NCBI GenBank assembly: GCA_031548835.1
Contig: JAVBQS010000019.1
Coordinates: forward strand, 12,964-76,963
DNA: 64,000 nt
Reading direction: 5' to 3'
DNA from: WQTU01 sp031548835
GTDB taxonomy: Bacteria > Spirochaetota > Spirochaetia > CADAEX01
Each line of letters opens with the position of its first letter. Within the stretch, counting starts at the first letter, position 1. Shown piece by piece: positions 25,946-33,380 of this stretch. The position numbers were made by a program, and so were the translations under genes. Below the pieces are notes generated by a model. That model made no database searches. It was not told where the DNA came from and saw nothing but the letters and a program-made list of their open reading frames with translations.

Positions 25946-26000
25946 TTAAATATTTTTTAGAGAATAGTTAGGTAAATGTTAGCAAATAGTTAATTTAAAT
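25946..26000 (+). promoter_or_regulatory. Five tandem 11-bp repeats, Pho-box-like
   Basis: Consecutive 11-mers start at 25946, 25957, 25968, 25979 and 25990: TTAAATATTTT, TTAGAGAATAG, TTAGGTAAATG, TTAGCAAATAG, TTAATTTAAAT. All begin with TTA, and three begin with TTAG. An 11-bp direct-repeat register is how PhoB/PhoP-family regulators bind DNA. It lies 120 bp upstream of a Na/phosphate symporter gene, so phosphate control is likely. Confidence 0.6.
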
Positions 26001-26071
26001 ATAAATTATTTCAAACAGTAAATTATTTAAAAACAGTTTTAAAAATACTGTAATAAATAATATATATACAT

Positions 26072-26093
26072 GAAACATAGAGTCTAGTGTTTC
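26072..26093 (+). promoter_or_regulatory. Small palindrome in the symporter leader
   Basis: GAAACA (26072-26077) and TGTTTC (26088-26093) flank TAGAGTCTAG. It could be an operator half-site pair or a leader hairpin. Little more can be said. Confidence 0.35.
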
Positions 26094-26122
26094 TGTAAAA
26101 AATAGAAGAGGGGAGATAATAA

Positions 26123-27793
26123 ATGAGTGTCTGGAATGTGTTTACACTGATAGGAGGGCTTGCTGTTTTTCTCTATGGAATGATGGTAATGAACAGAAAC
26201 CTCACATCAATAGCAGGTGAGAAAATGAAATCCATAATGCTCACACTGACTAAGAGCAGGCCAAGAGGTTATATTACTGGCCTTGGTATTACAATGATTA
26301 ATCAGTCATCGTCAGCAACAACAGTACTTGAAGCTGCGCTTGTCGGTGCCGGATTAATGACTTTTCACCAGAGTGTTGCTGTTACTTTGGGTGCTGAGCT
26401 TGGTTCAACTTTCCTGGCACACATTGTAGCTTTTCCATCAATAACCAAATTTGCAGCTCTTATAATTGCCGGCGGTTTTTTCGCTTCTATTATGCTTAAA
26501 AAACAGAAAGCTATTAATGCAGCTCTTGCTATTTTTGGTTTTGGTCTTTTATTTATGGGAATGGACATGATGTCTGAATCTCTTAAACCATTAAGAACAT
26601 ATCAGCCTTTCCTGGATCTTATGATAAAAGTTGAAACTCCTATCCTTGGTATACTTTTGGGCCTTGTTTTTACAATGGTAGTTCAGTCATCTGGCGCAAC
26701 AAGTGGCCTTACCATAGCTATGGCAATGGCAGGAACAATAAGTCTTGAACAGGCTGTTCCAATTAACCTTGGCGCTGCAGTAGGAACATGTATTACCGCA
26801 ATTCTAGGAAGCCTTGCATTAAACTGGGAAGCTAAAAGATCTGCCTATATCCATGTAATGTTCCAGGTTATAGGTACTATTTGGGTTTATATACTTTTAA
26901 TGATACGTATGCCAAACGGAGAAAGAGTTTTTATCTGGCTTGTAAAATGGGTTACAGCAACTGTTTTCAGAACAGATAATCTTGGAAGAGAAATTGCAAC
27001 AGGTTTTACACTTATGCCTGTAATTAACCATATACTTTTATTTGCTGTTCCAAAATTTCTTGATACAGTTGTTGCTATTTTTGAGAAAATATTCCCGCCG
27101 AAAGAGAGCGAAAAGCCTTTCAGTGTAAAATATCTGCAGGAGCAGCTTATTGACGGAAGTGTTGAAATAGCTCTTGAAATGGCTAAAAAAGAAATTCTTA
27201 TTGATGCAGACCTTGTAAAAAGCATGTTTGAAAAGGTTGATCTGGCATTTAAACATAAGGATATGAAATTAATAAATCAGATTTCAGAAACAGACTCAAA
27301 AGTCGATCTTCTTCATAAAACCATAATTCTATTTCTTGCAAGAATATCGCGCAAAGAACTTGGCCAGGATGAATCCAAGAGAAGTATGAACTATCTTTAT
27401 ATAGAGAATGAACTTGAATCTATTGGAGATGTTATTGATAAAAACCTTATGGTAATGGCTAAAAAGATGATAAATCTTGGACTTAATTTTTCAGAACAGG
27501 GCGGCAAAGAACTTACCGAACTTCATGGAAAAGTAATGGAAAATATTAATAGAATGGTTAAAGCTCTTGCAGAAGAAAATGCTGAGCTTGCAAAAGAAAT
27601 AAAAGAAGTATATGCAGATGTTAATGAGACAAAATATCAGCTTTCACATATTGAAAGGCTCCATAAAGGCCTTAAAGTATCAATTGATACATCATCTGTG
27701 CATCTTGATGTAATAAACTATTATGCAAGAATAAATGAACATGTTGCTTATATTGCAGACAGGATAATCTGGCTTACAAAGAAGCATGTTTAA
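26123..27793 (+). CDS. Na+/phosphate cotransporter with C-terminal PhoU-like domain
   Basis: This 556-residue protein has about nine membrane helices in two inverted repeats, each with the QSSSATT-type motif of the Na/Pi family (NQSSSATTVLEAAL near residue 60; VQSSGATSGLTIAM near 188). Residues about 340-556 form a soluble helical PhoU-like bundle. It imports phosphate with Na+; the tail probably senses or gates. AGAGGGGAG precedes the ATG. The upstream 11-bp repeats suggest phosphate regulation, and a good terminator follows. Confidence 0.92.
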   Translation: MSVWNVFTLIGGLAVFLYGMMVMNRNLTSIAGEKMKSIMLTLTKSRPRGYITGLGITMINQSSSATTVLEAALVGAGLMTFHQSVAVTLGAELGSTFLAHIVAFPSITKFAALIIAGGFFASIMLKKQKAINAALAIFGFGLLFMGMDMMSESLKPLRTYQPFLDLMIKVETPILGILLGLVFTMVVQSSGATSGLTIAMAMAGTISLEQAVPINLGAAVGTCITAILGSLALNWEAKRSAYIHVMFQVIGTIWVYILLMIRMPNGERVFIWLVKWVTATVFRTDNLGREIATGFTLMPVINHILLFAVPKFLDTVVAIFEKIFPPKESEKPFSVKYLQEQLIDGSVEIALEMAKKEILIDADLVKSMFEKVDLAFKHKDMKLINQISETDSKVDLLHKTIILFLARISRKELGQDESKRSMNYLYIENELESIGDVIDKNLMVMAKKMINLGLNFSEQGGKELTELHGKVMENINRMVKALAEENAELAKEIKEVYADVNETKYQLSHIERLHKGLKVSIDTSSVHLDVINYYARINEHVAYIADRIIWLTKKHV

Positions 27794-27804
27794 TTTTTAA
27801 ACGA

Positions 27805-27829
27805 GGGCATCTTTTTGATGCCCTTTTTT
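27805..27829 (+). terminator. Rho-independent terminator of the Na/phosphate symporter gene
   Basis: GGGCATC (27805-27811) and GATGCCC (27817-27823) with a T5 loop, followed by six T. A canonical terminator. Confidence 0.93.
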
Positions 27830-27876
27830 ATCCCGGCATAGTACCGCCACAATGGTTATTGCCCTAAAATCTACGG

Positions 27877-28096
27877 AACCGCTGATTAAATTGACTCTAA
27901 TCATCGGTTTCATATTACTATCCTGGTTTGGCAAAGCCATATCAGGGTTATTTTTCCCGTTTTCCATGGAAAACTGCGAAAAACAATAATAACCCTGGTG
28001 TGCCAGGATAAAAAAATAGTGCTGATTTATTCTCTACCCTGAAACAAGTATACTTCGCTACCCAAAGGGTGCTTCGCAACTTTTGAATAAATCAGC
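27877..28096. repeat. Cluster of nested inverted repeats in a 318-bp intergenic gap
   Basis: Three palindromic units stand side by side. AACCGCTGATTA (27877) pairs with TAATCATCGGTT (27898). TATCCTGG (27919) and CAGGGTTATT (27943) pair with CCAGGATA (28003) and AATAACCCTG (27988). GCTGATTTATTC (28021) pairs perfectly with GAATAAATCAGC (28085). No gene lies in the gap. It could be degenerate MITE or REP-type material. Confidence 0.6.
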
Positions 28097-28111
28097 GTTG
28101 CTCTAATTAAA

Positions 28112-28501
28112 TTATTTTGCCTTACGGCACAAGGTACAGCCCAGCACATGAAGATGTTTTTTTCCCGGCCGTATAAAATATCTTCCCACAACATATCCGT
28201 CTGCAGGCAGCTTTTTTTTACATACCGGACATATTCTGCTTTTTGTTCCATATGGCGGAATACATTTGGGGCACCCAAAAACATCCATAAGAGTATCTTT
28301 ACTTTCTGTAGGATAAGTTTTTGATTTTACATTTTCTCCTTTGGAAAGCGATGAATTGCACAAAGGACAGAATTTTGATGATTTACTCTCTTCCTGACGA
28401 TTTTTTTGCCTATTATTTGCTGTTTTTTGGGGAAATGAGAAACCAAGCCGTAGAAGTATAAAAATAATAGCTAAAAGAAGAACAATAATAAGATATTCCA
28501 T
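28112..28501 (-). CDS. Membrane-anchored double zinc-ribbon protein
   Basis: A 129-residue protein with one N-terminal membrane helix (residues 3-22), a polar spacer, and four CxxC pairs (CPLC, CPKC, CPVC, CTLC). These would make two zinc ribbons of the form CPxC-x(about 30)-GCxxC. The repeated organisation suggests internal duplication. No partner gene is apparent. Family not recognised. Confidence 0.6.
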   Translation of the reverse strand: MEYLIIVLLLAIIFILLRLGFSFPQKTANNRQKNRQEESKSSKFCPLCNSSLSKGENVKSKTYPTESKDTLMDVFGCPKCIPPYGTKSRICPVCKKKLPADGYVVGRYFIRPGKKHLHVLGCTLCRKAK

Positions 28502-28692
28502 AATTCTCTTTTGTATTATTCATCAAAACAGATTTATTGTAAATTATATTAAATATGTGGGAAAAGTTATAATAACTTATTTATAAATTTATTATCTTAA
28601 ATGCTAAAAAAAATAATTTTTCAATCACATGATTTTATATCTTTAAAAAGATAAAACTCGACATTTATTCTATTAATGATTAAAGTTACCCT

Positions 28693-29373
28693 ATGGGAAC
28701 TCTTTATATAGTAGCAACTCCTATCGGAAATCTTGATGATATTACCTATAGAGCTGTTGAAACACTTAAAAATGTTGATACTATTGCATGTGAAGATACA
28801 AGGCATACTCTGGGGCTTTTAAATAAATATGGCATAAAAAAGCCTCTTATAAGCTATTATGCAGCAGCAGAAGAAAAAGGCATATTCAACATATTATCAA
28901 AGCTTGAAAAAGGCGGATCTGTCGCTTATGTAAGCGATGCAGGCACTCCTGGGATAAGCGATCCTGGAGGAGCTCTTGTAAGAGCAGCAAGGGAAGCAGG
29001 CCATGATATTATTCCAATTCCAGGGCCTTCTGCATTTGCAGCATTGGTAAGTATAGGAGGAATTTCCGGAAAAACAATTCTTTTTGAAGGATTTTTATCT
29101 CCAAAAAAGGGAAAAAGAAAGAACAGGCTTAGCCAGCTTCTGGAACGGGAAGAGAGTTTTGTTATATATGAGTCCCCCTTTAGGGTTGTAAAAGTGCTGG
29201 AAGAGCTTAAAGAGCTTGCCCCGGAACGAAAAATAGTGGCTGGAAGGGAACTTACAAAGAAATTTGAAGAAATATTGACTGGAACAGCAGAATCTATTCT
29301 TGACATTTTAAACACAAAAGGTAAAATTCAAGGTGAATTCTCTATCCTTATATGTGAAAAAAAATATGATTAA
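28693..29373 (+). CDS. rsmI: 16S rRNA 2'-O-ribose C1402 methyltransferase RsmI
   Basis: A 226-residue SAM enzyme that modifies C1402 in the ribosomal decoding site. Diagnostic segments are GTLYIVATPIGNLDDITYRA (2-21), ACEDTRHT, YVSDAGTPGISDPG (about 77-90) and PIPGPSAF. At 226 residues it lacks the C-terminal extension of E. coli RsmI (286), probably a normal short form. There is no clear Shine-Dalgarno. It is followed by flgM, probably on the same transcript. Confidence 0.94.
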   Translation: MGTLYIVATPIGNLDDITYRAVETLKNVDTIACEDTRHTLGLLNKYGIKKPLISYYAAAEEKGIFNILSKLEKGGSVAYVSDAGTPGISDPGGALVRAAREAGHDIIPIPGPSAFAALVSIGGISGKTILFEGFLSPKKGKRKNRLSQLLEREESFVIYESPFRVVKVLEELKELAPERKIVAGRELTKKFEEILTGTAESILDILNTKGKIQGEFSILICEKKYD

Positions 29374-29420
29374 ATTTCAAGGAAAAGAATGTCGATATTC
29401 CTAATGTAAGGAAGGTAAAT

Positions 29421-29705
29421 ATGACAATTGATAAGCTTGGATCTATCAATCCTTTGCAGCATTACAACAGACCGGAAAAAGCAGCAAAATCTGCCTATAA
29501 CAATGAACAGGATTCTATAAGTGTATCAATTGAAGCAAGAACTATGGGTGAAATATATCAGGCAGCTGAAATAGTAAAAAATGCTGATGATATAAGAATT
29601 GATAGAGTTGAAGAAGTCAGAAGAAAACTGGAAGACCCTTCTTATATAAATAATGCAATTATAGATGTAGTTGCTGACAGAATAATGGATGTATTTAAAA
29701 TATAA
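29421..29705 (+). CDS. flgM: Anti-sigma-28 factor FlgM
   Basis: A 94-residue protein with the FlgM layout. The N-terminal half is flexible and polar (MTIDKLGSINPLQHYNRP); the helical C-terminal half is sigma-binding (IRIDRVEEVRRKLEDPSYI...ADRIMDVF). It would hold back the flagellar sigma-28 until the hook is complete. AAGGAAGG precedes the start and a strong terminator follows. It supports motility in this organism. Confidence 0.85.
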   Translation: MTIDKLGSINPLQHYNRPEKAAKSAYNNEQDSISVSIEARTMGEIYQAAEIVKNADDIRIDRVEEVRRKLEDPSYINNAIIDVVADRIMDVFKI

Positions 29706-29724
29706 TAATGGCATAACTTGACTT

Positions 29725-29762
29725 AAAGCAGAGAGTGTTTAACATTTCTCTGCTTTTTTTTT
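29725..29762 (+). terminator. Rho-independent terminator after flgM
   Basis: AAAGCAGAGA (29725-29734) and TCTCTGCTTT (29747-29756), a perfect 10-bp stem, continue into a run of nine T. Confidence 0.93.
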
Positions 29763-29781
29763 ATTAAAAAGGGGGAAAACA

Positions 29782-30918
29782 ATGGCAGAGTTAAATATCA
29801 ATATAAAAAGTACTCTTATATCAGGCAGGGGGAAAATAGAAAAACTTTCTGCTTTTTTAAGAAAAGAGTGCAGAAGAGCTGTTATTGTCCGCGACCCCAA
29901 TACTCCTCCCGATATTGCTTCTGATATATCAGGTATATTATTAAAAAAAGGGGTGGATTGTGTTTTTTATACTGATATTTCATCAAAATCTGCCTCAAAA
30001 GATGCAGAAATTCTTGTAAATTTTATAAAAAAAGGCTTTGTTCAATGTGTTATAGGATTTGGCGGGCCAAAAGTTGTTAATATTGCAAGAATTTCAGCTT
30101 TTGCAGCAGAAAATAATCTGAATATTGATGATATTCTGGATGGGCTTGCTAATATAACTCCAGACAGTGTAAAAAGCAGTAAAGATAGAATTGATTATAT
30201 GGAAATTCCTTCTTCTATAAGAAATCCTTTAATGTTTACGCCTTTTGCAGCAGTCACAGACAGCAGAAGCAAAAATGTTAAAATAACTGATATAGGCTGC
30301 CAGCCTTCTTTTATTATAAAAGACTCATCTATTTTTGAAAAACTGTCAAAAATTTCTATTGATTCAATTAGTTTTGAGCTTCTTTTAATTATGTTTGAAG
30401 TTCTTGTCTCAAGGGAAAAAAACTATTTTACAAATACACTTGTAACAGAACCTCTTTCCAGGCTTTATAATGCTCTTGATAAAGATGAAGCTTTTTCAAT
30501 AGATGATTATTCAGATATTGCGCTATGCAGCGATTATGCATATTCTATCCACGGCCCCGGCATAAGCTATTATATTGCCCTTGTTATAAATAGTATGACA
30601 GGAATTCCTTTATCAATTATTTCAGCAATTCTTTTTCCCCATATTGTAGAATATTATTCAGAATTTTCTTCTGATACAGTTAAAAATATTATTGGCAAAA
30701 TATATAAAGATCAAACTATTGATACTGAAGATTTTATTACTATTGCCCGTAAATTGATAAAAAAGAAAAACCTGCCGATTAGGCTTTCAGAAACAGGGAT
30801 AAAAAAAGAAAAACTCAACAGTATTATATCTTCCATAAACCAATATCCTGCTATAATAAAAAACAGCTGTAACCTGGAAGAAGACAAAATTAATTCAATT
30901 TTGCATAATGCTTTATAG
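29782..30918 (+). CDS. Degenerate iron-dependent alcohol dehydrogenase-like protein
   Basis: A 378-residue member of the Fe-ADH/dehydroquinate-synthase fold. It has an N-terminal Rossmann-like part (RRAVIVRDPNTPPD; VIGFGGPKVVNIAR in place of GGGSxxDxAK) and a helical C-terminal part. The metal ligands look mostly lost: the HALAH region reads YYIALVINS and the PHG site reads PLS, with only FPHIVEYY near residue 290 kept. It is probably not a normal metal-dependent dehydrogenase. It is followed within two bases by a methyltransferase gene. Confidence 0.6.
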   Translation: MAELNINIKSTLISGRGKIEKLSAFLRKECRRAVIVRDPNTPPDIASDISGILLKKGVDCVFYTDISSKSASKDAEILVNFIKKGFVQCVIGFGGPKVVNIARISAFAAENNLNIDDILDGLANITPDSVKSSKDRIDYMEIPSSIRNPLMFTPFAAVTDSRSKNVKITDIGCQPSFIIKDSSIFEKLSKISIDSISFELLLIMFEVLVSREKNYFTNTLVTEPLSRLYNALDKDEAFSIDDYSDIALCSDYAYSIHGPGISYYIALVINSMTGIPLSIISAILFPHIVEYYSEFSSDTVKNIIGKIYKDQTIDTEDFITIARKLIKKKNLPIRLSETGIKKEKLNSIISSINQYPAIIKNSCNLEEDKINSILHNAL

Positions 30919-30920
30919 AG

Positions 30921-31715
30921 ATGTTTTTTTCAGAAAAAAAAATTAAAAAACTTAGCCTCAGTAATAGATTTCAGAAAACTGCTTTAATTATTCTGGAAAT
31001 AGAACAGCAGCTATATGCAGGGAAAAAAATAGACTCATCTTATATAAAAAATATTCTTAATATTATTGAAAAAGAGATAAGCAGTGAATGGAAAGAGCTT
31101 TTTTTATCTTCTTTTTCCAAGCTTCCTGAAATACTTTCAGGTGAAAATATAAGAGATTTAACTAATTTAAGATATGTAATTCTTTCAGATATAGGAAAAG
31201 AACCTGCTGAATGGGATTTGCCTTTTCTCTCGCCAGATGGAGCAAAGAGAAAAGAACGGGAGATTTTCCCAATAAATGTTTATCTTGATGATTTAAGATC
31301 TCCTTTTAATGTAGGGTCAATATTCCGCACTGCAGAATCATTTTGTTATGAAAATATTTTTTTATCGCTGCATACTCCTTCCCCTACTCATAGAAGAGCT
31401 GCCAGAAGTTCTATGGGAACTGTCGAAGCAGTAAAGTGGAGCAGAGCATCTATTGATAATCTTCCGCAGCCTCTTTTTGCGCTTGAAACAGGCGGAACTC
31501 CTGTTTCTGATTTTGTCTTTCCTGAATCAGGGACTGTAATTATAGGATCTGAAGAAAGCGGAATAAGCCATGCTGTTATTGAGAGTGCAAAAAAAAGTCT
31601 GGGAGTTGTTTCAATACCTATATATGGCGTAAAAGGCTCTCTAAATGTCGGAGTTGCTTTTGGAATACTATCTTTTTGCTGGGTTAATATGCTTAAAAGT
31701 GAAAAAAAATTCTAA
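30921..31715 (+). CDS. SpoU/TrmH-family RNA 2'-O-methyltransferase
   Basis: A 264-residue protein with a 110-residue N-terminal helical region and a SPOUT domain. Motif 1 is DLRSPFNVGSIFRTAE, motif 2 IIGSEESGIS, motif 3 IPIYGVKGSLNVGVAFGI. It methylates a ribose in rRNA or tRNA; the target is unknown. It starts two bases after the Fe-ADH-like gene, so they are co-transcribed. Its 3' end overlaps the convergent HDOD gene by four bases. Confidence 0.88.
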   Translation: MFFSEKKIKKLSLSNRFQKTALIILEIEQQLYAGKKIDSSYIKNILNIIEKEISSEWKELFLSSFSKLPEILSGENIRDLTNLRYVILSDIGKEPAEWDLPFLSPDGAKRKEREIFPINVYLDDLRSPFNVGSIFRTAESFCYENIFLSLHTPSPTHRRAARSSMGTVEAVKWSRASIDNLPQPLFALETGGTPVSDFVFPESGTVIIGSEESGISHAVIESAKKSLGVVSIPIYGVKGSLNVGVAFGILSFCWVNMLKSEKKF

Positions 31716-33199
31716 TGGGTTTTTTCACTTTCAGTTTCTTTATCATAAGTTTCAATAAGCTTGCTTAAAAGAAGGTTAAACTGTTCTTCTGTTGATATAC
31801 CAAACCTTTTGAGAACATTTTTTGATATCTGTTCAAATGTTATATCAGTTTCTTCATAATTTGCCATTGAATTGGCAAGATAAATTGTTGCAACAGTTTC
31901 CCATTTATCAGCAGGCGCTGCATCAGGTTCATGATGATATTTTATTGAAATTACAAGATCTTCAGGAAAATTCCATTTTTCAGCTATAAGAGCGCCTATT
32001 TCCGCATGATTAAGCCCTGCAGAAAGAGCCTCAAATATATCTCTGTCCATTTCCTTTTCTTTTGAAAATTCAGATATTTTTCCAATAAGCTTTGGATGTG
32101 CATTAAAAAATATAATTTTACCTATATCATGCAGGATTCCGCCAATATAGACATCATCCAGTATATCTTTTTTCTTTATATAGCTTTTTGCAAGAGCATA
32201 GGCATAGAATGCTGTTCTGTTTGCATGATTCCACAGCTCTTTTAATCCTGACTTAAGTATTTTTTGTGTTCCATAGGAATATAAAAGGTTTTTAAGTCCT
32301 CGTAATCCTACAAGTTTTACAGCTTCTGTTATGCTGTCAACTTTTTTTGATAGCATATACTGGGCAGAATTTACTATTTTTAAAAGATCTGCAGTAAGGC
32401 TCATATCCATTGCAATATGTCTTGATATATCTGTTATTTCAGATTCAGGGTCATCAATCATTTTCTGGAGTTCTACAATATTTTCCGGGAATTGCGGAAG
32501 TTCATTGATTTCTTTAACAATTTCCCTGGATAAAACATGAAGATTTTCTTTGTGGACTTTTGAAAATGGAACAACAAGTTTTGCTACAGTTTCTTCGCCT
32601 TCCACATCAAGATCAAAAGCATCTTCACTTAATCCAAGTTTTTTAAGCATTAAAACAAGAATTACAAGGCCAAGGCCGGCGCCTTCAGAGCTATCCATTA
32701 CAGATGACATTGCTTCATCAAGAGTATTAAAAGCTCTTGACCTTGCTATTCTGTCATAAACTCTCATTTGCTCTCTTCTTGAAATTTTTGAATTATTGCG
32801 TATAGCTACTGTCAGCTCTCCGTTTGCTGCCTGAAAAATTATTTTTATATATAAACCTGAATCTTTTTGTTTTTCCAGATAATATTCAATATTATCAAGT
32901 GTATCTGTTTTAAAAGATTCCATTCCTATTTTATAATCTTCTTCATCTTCAATATCGAGTTCTTTATCCATAAAATAGGTTCTTTTTGTATTTGCTTTGT
33001 TGGCATTTACTGCAAGTTCTCTCATGCAATAGGATATTTGCGGCAGGATTTCTTTTTGCCCAAATTCAGCAAGAAAGACTGATAAAACCTGTTCAAGCTG
33101 TTCTTCTATTTCATGATTAATTTTGTAAGTCTTAATTATAAGAGGTAGAGAGTTTCGGGCTGCTTTTTGAATTTTAGGAACATCAATATTAACTGCCAT
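31712..33199 (-). CDS. GHKL ATPase-like domain fused to HDOD domain
   Basis: A 495-residue signalling protein. Residues about 20-215 resemble a GHKL/anti-sigma-kinase fold (RELAVNANKAN as N-box; SSEGAGLGLVILVLML as the glycine box). Residues about 230-430 are an HDOD domain (ELPQFPENIVELQKMIDD; GLRGLKNLLYSYG; GGILHDIGKIIF). The C-terminal region keeps HAEIGALIAEKWNFP. No HisKA is present. HDOD proteins regulate motility and cell cycle; the target here is unknown. The start follows a modest AAGGAAA. Confidence 0.75.
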   Translation of the reverse strand: MAVNIDVPKIQKAARNSLPLIIKTYKINHEIEEQLEQVLSVFLAEFGQKEILPQISYCMRELAVNANKANTKRTYFMDKELDIEDEEDYKIGMESFKTDTLDNIEYYLEKQKDSGLYIKIIFQAANGELTVAIRNNSKISRREQMRVYDRIARSRAFNTLDEAMSSVMDSSEGAGLGLVILVLMLKKLGLSEDAFDLDVEGEETVAKLVVPFSKVHKENLHVLSREIVKEINELPQFPENIVELQKMIDDPESEITDISRHIAMDMSLTADLLKIVNSAQYMLSKKVDSITEAVKLVGLRGLKNLLYSYGTQKILKSGLKELWNHANRTAFYAYALAKSYIKKKDILDDVYIGGILHDIGKIIFFNAHPKLIGKISEFSKEKEMDRDIFEALSAGLNHAEIGALIAEKWNFPEDLVISIKYHHEPDAAPADKWETVATIYLANSMANYEETDITFEQISKNVLKRFGISTEEQFNLLLSKLIETYDKETESEKTH

Positions 33200-33380
33200 T
33201 TTCCTTATCCATGGATAGCATTTTTTAAATAAATAATAATTAGCCTGTTGCCAATACTATTTAGCTAATTTATCTATATCTATACTATAGAGAAGTATAG
33301 TATTTAATTTTTCTTAATGTCAATAAAATAACTATATTATAGAAAATTATAAAAAATAACTTTTTATATAAACAAATATT

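Noticed and set aside
29708..29723. TGGCATAACTTGACT as a sigma-54 promoter
   Set aside because: The -12 GC is absent at the required spacing and the site lies between flgM and its terminator.
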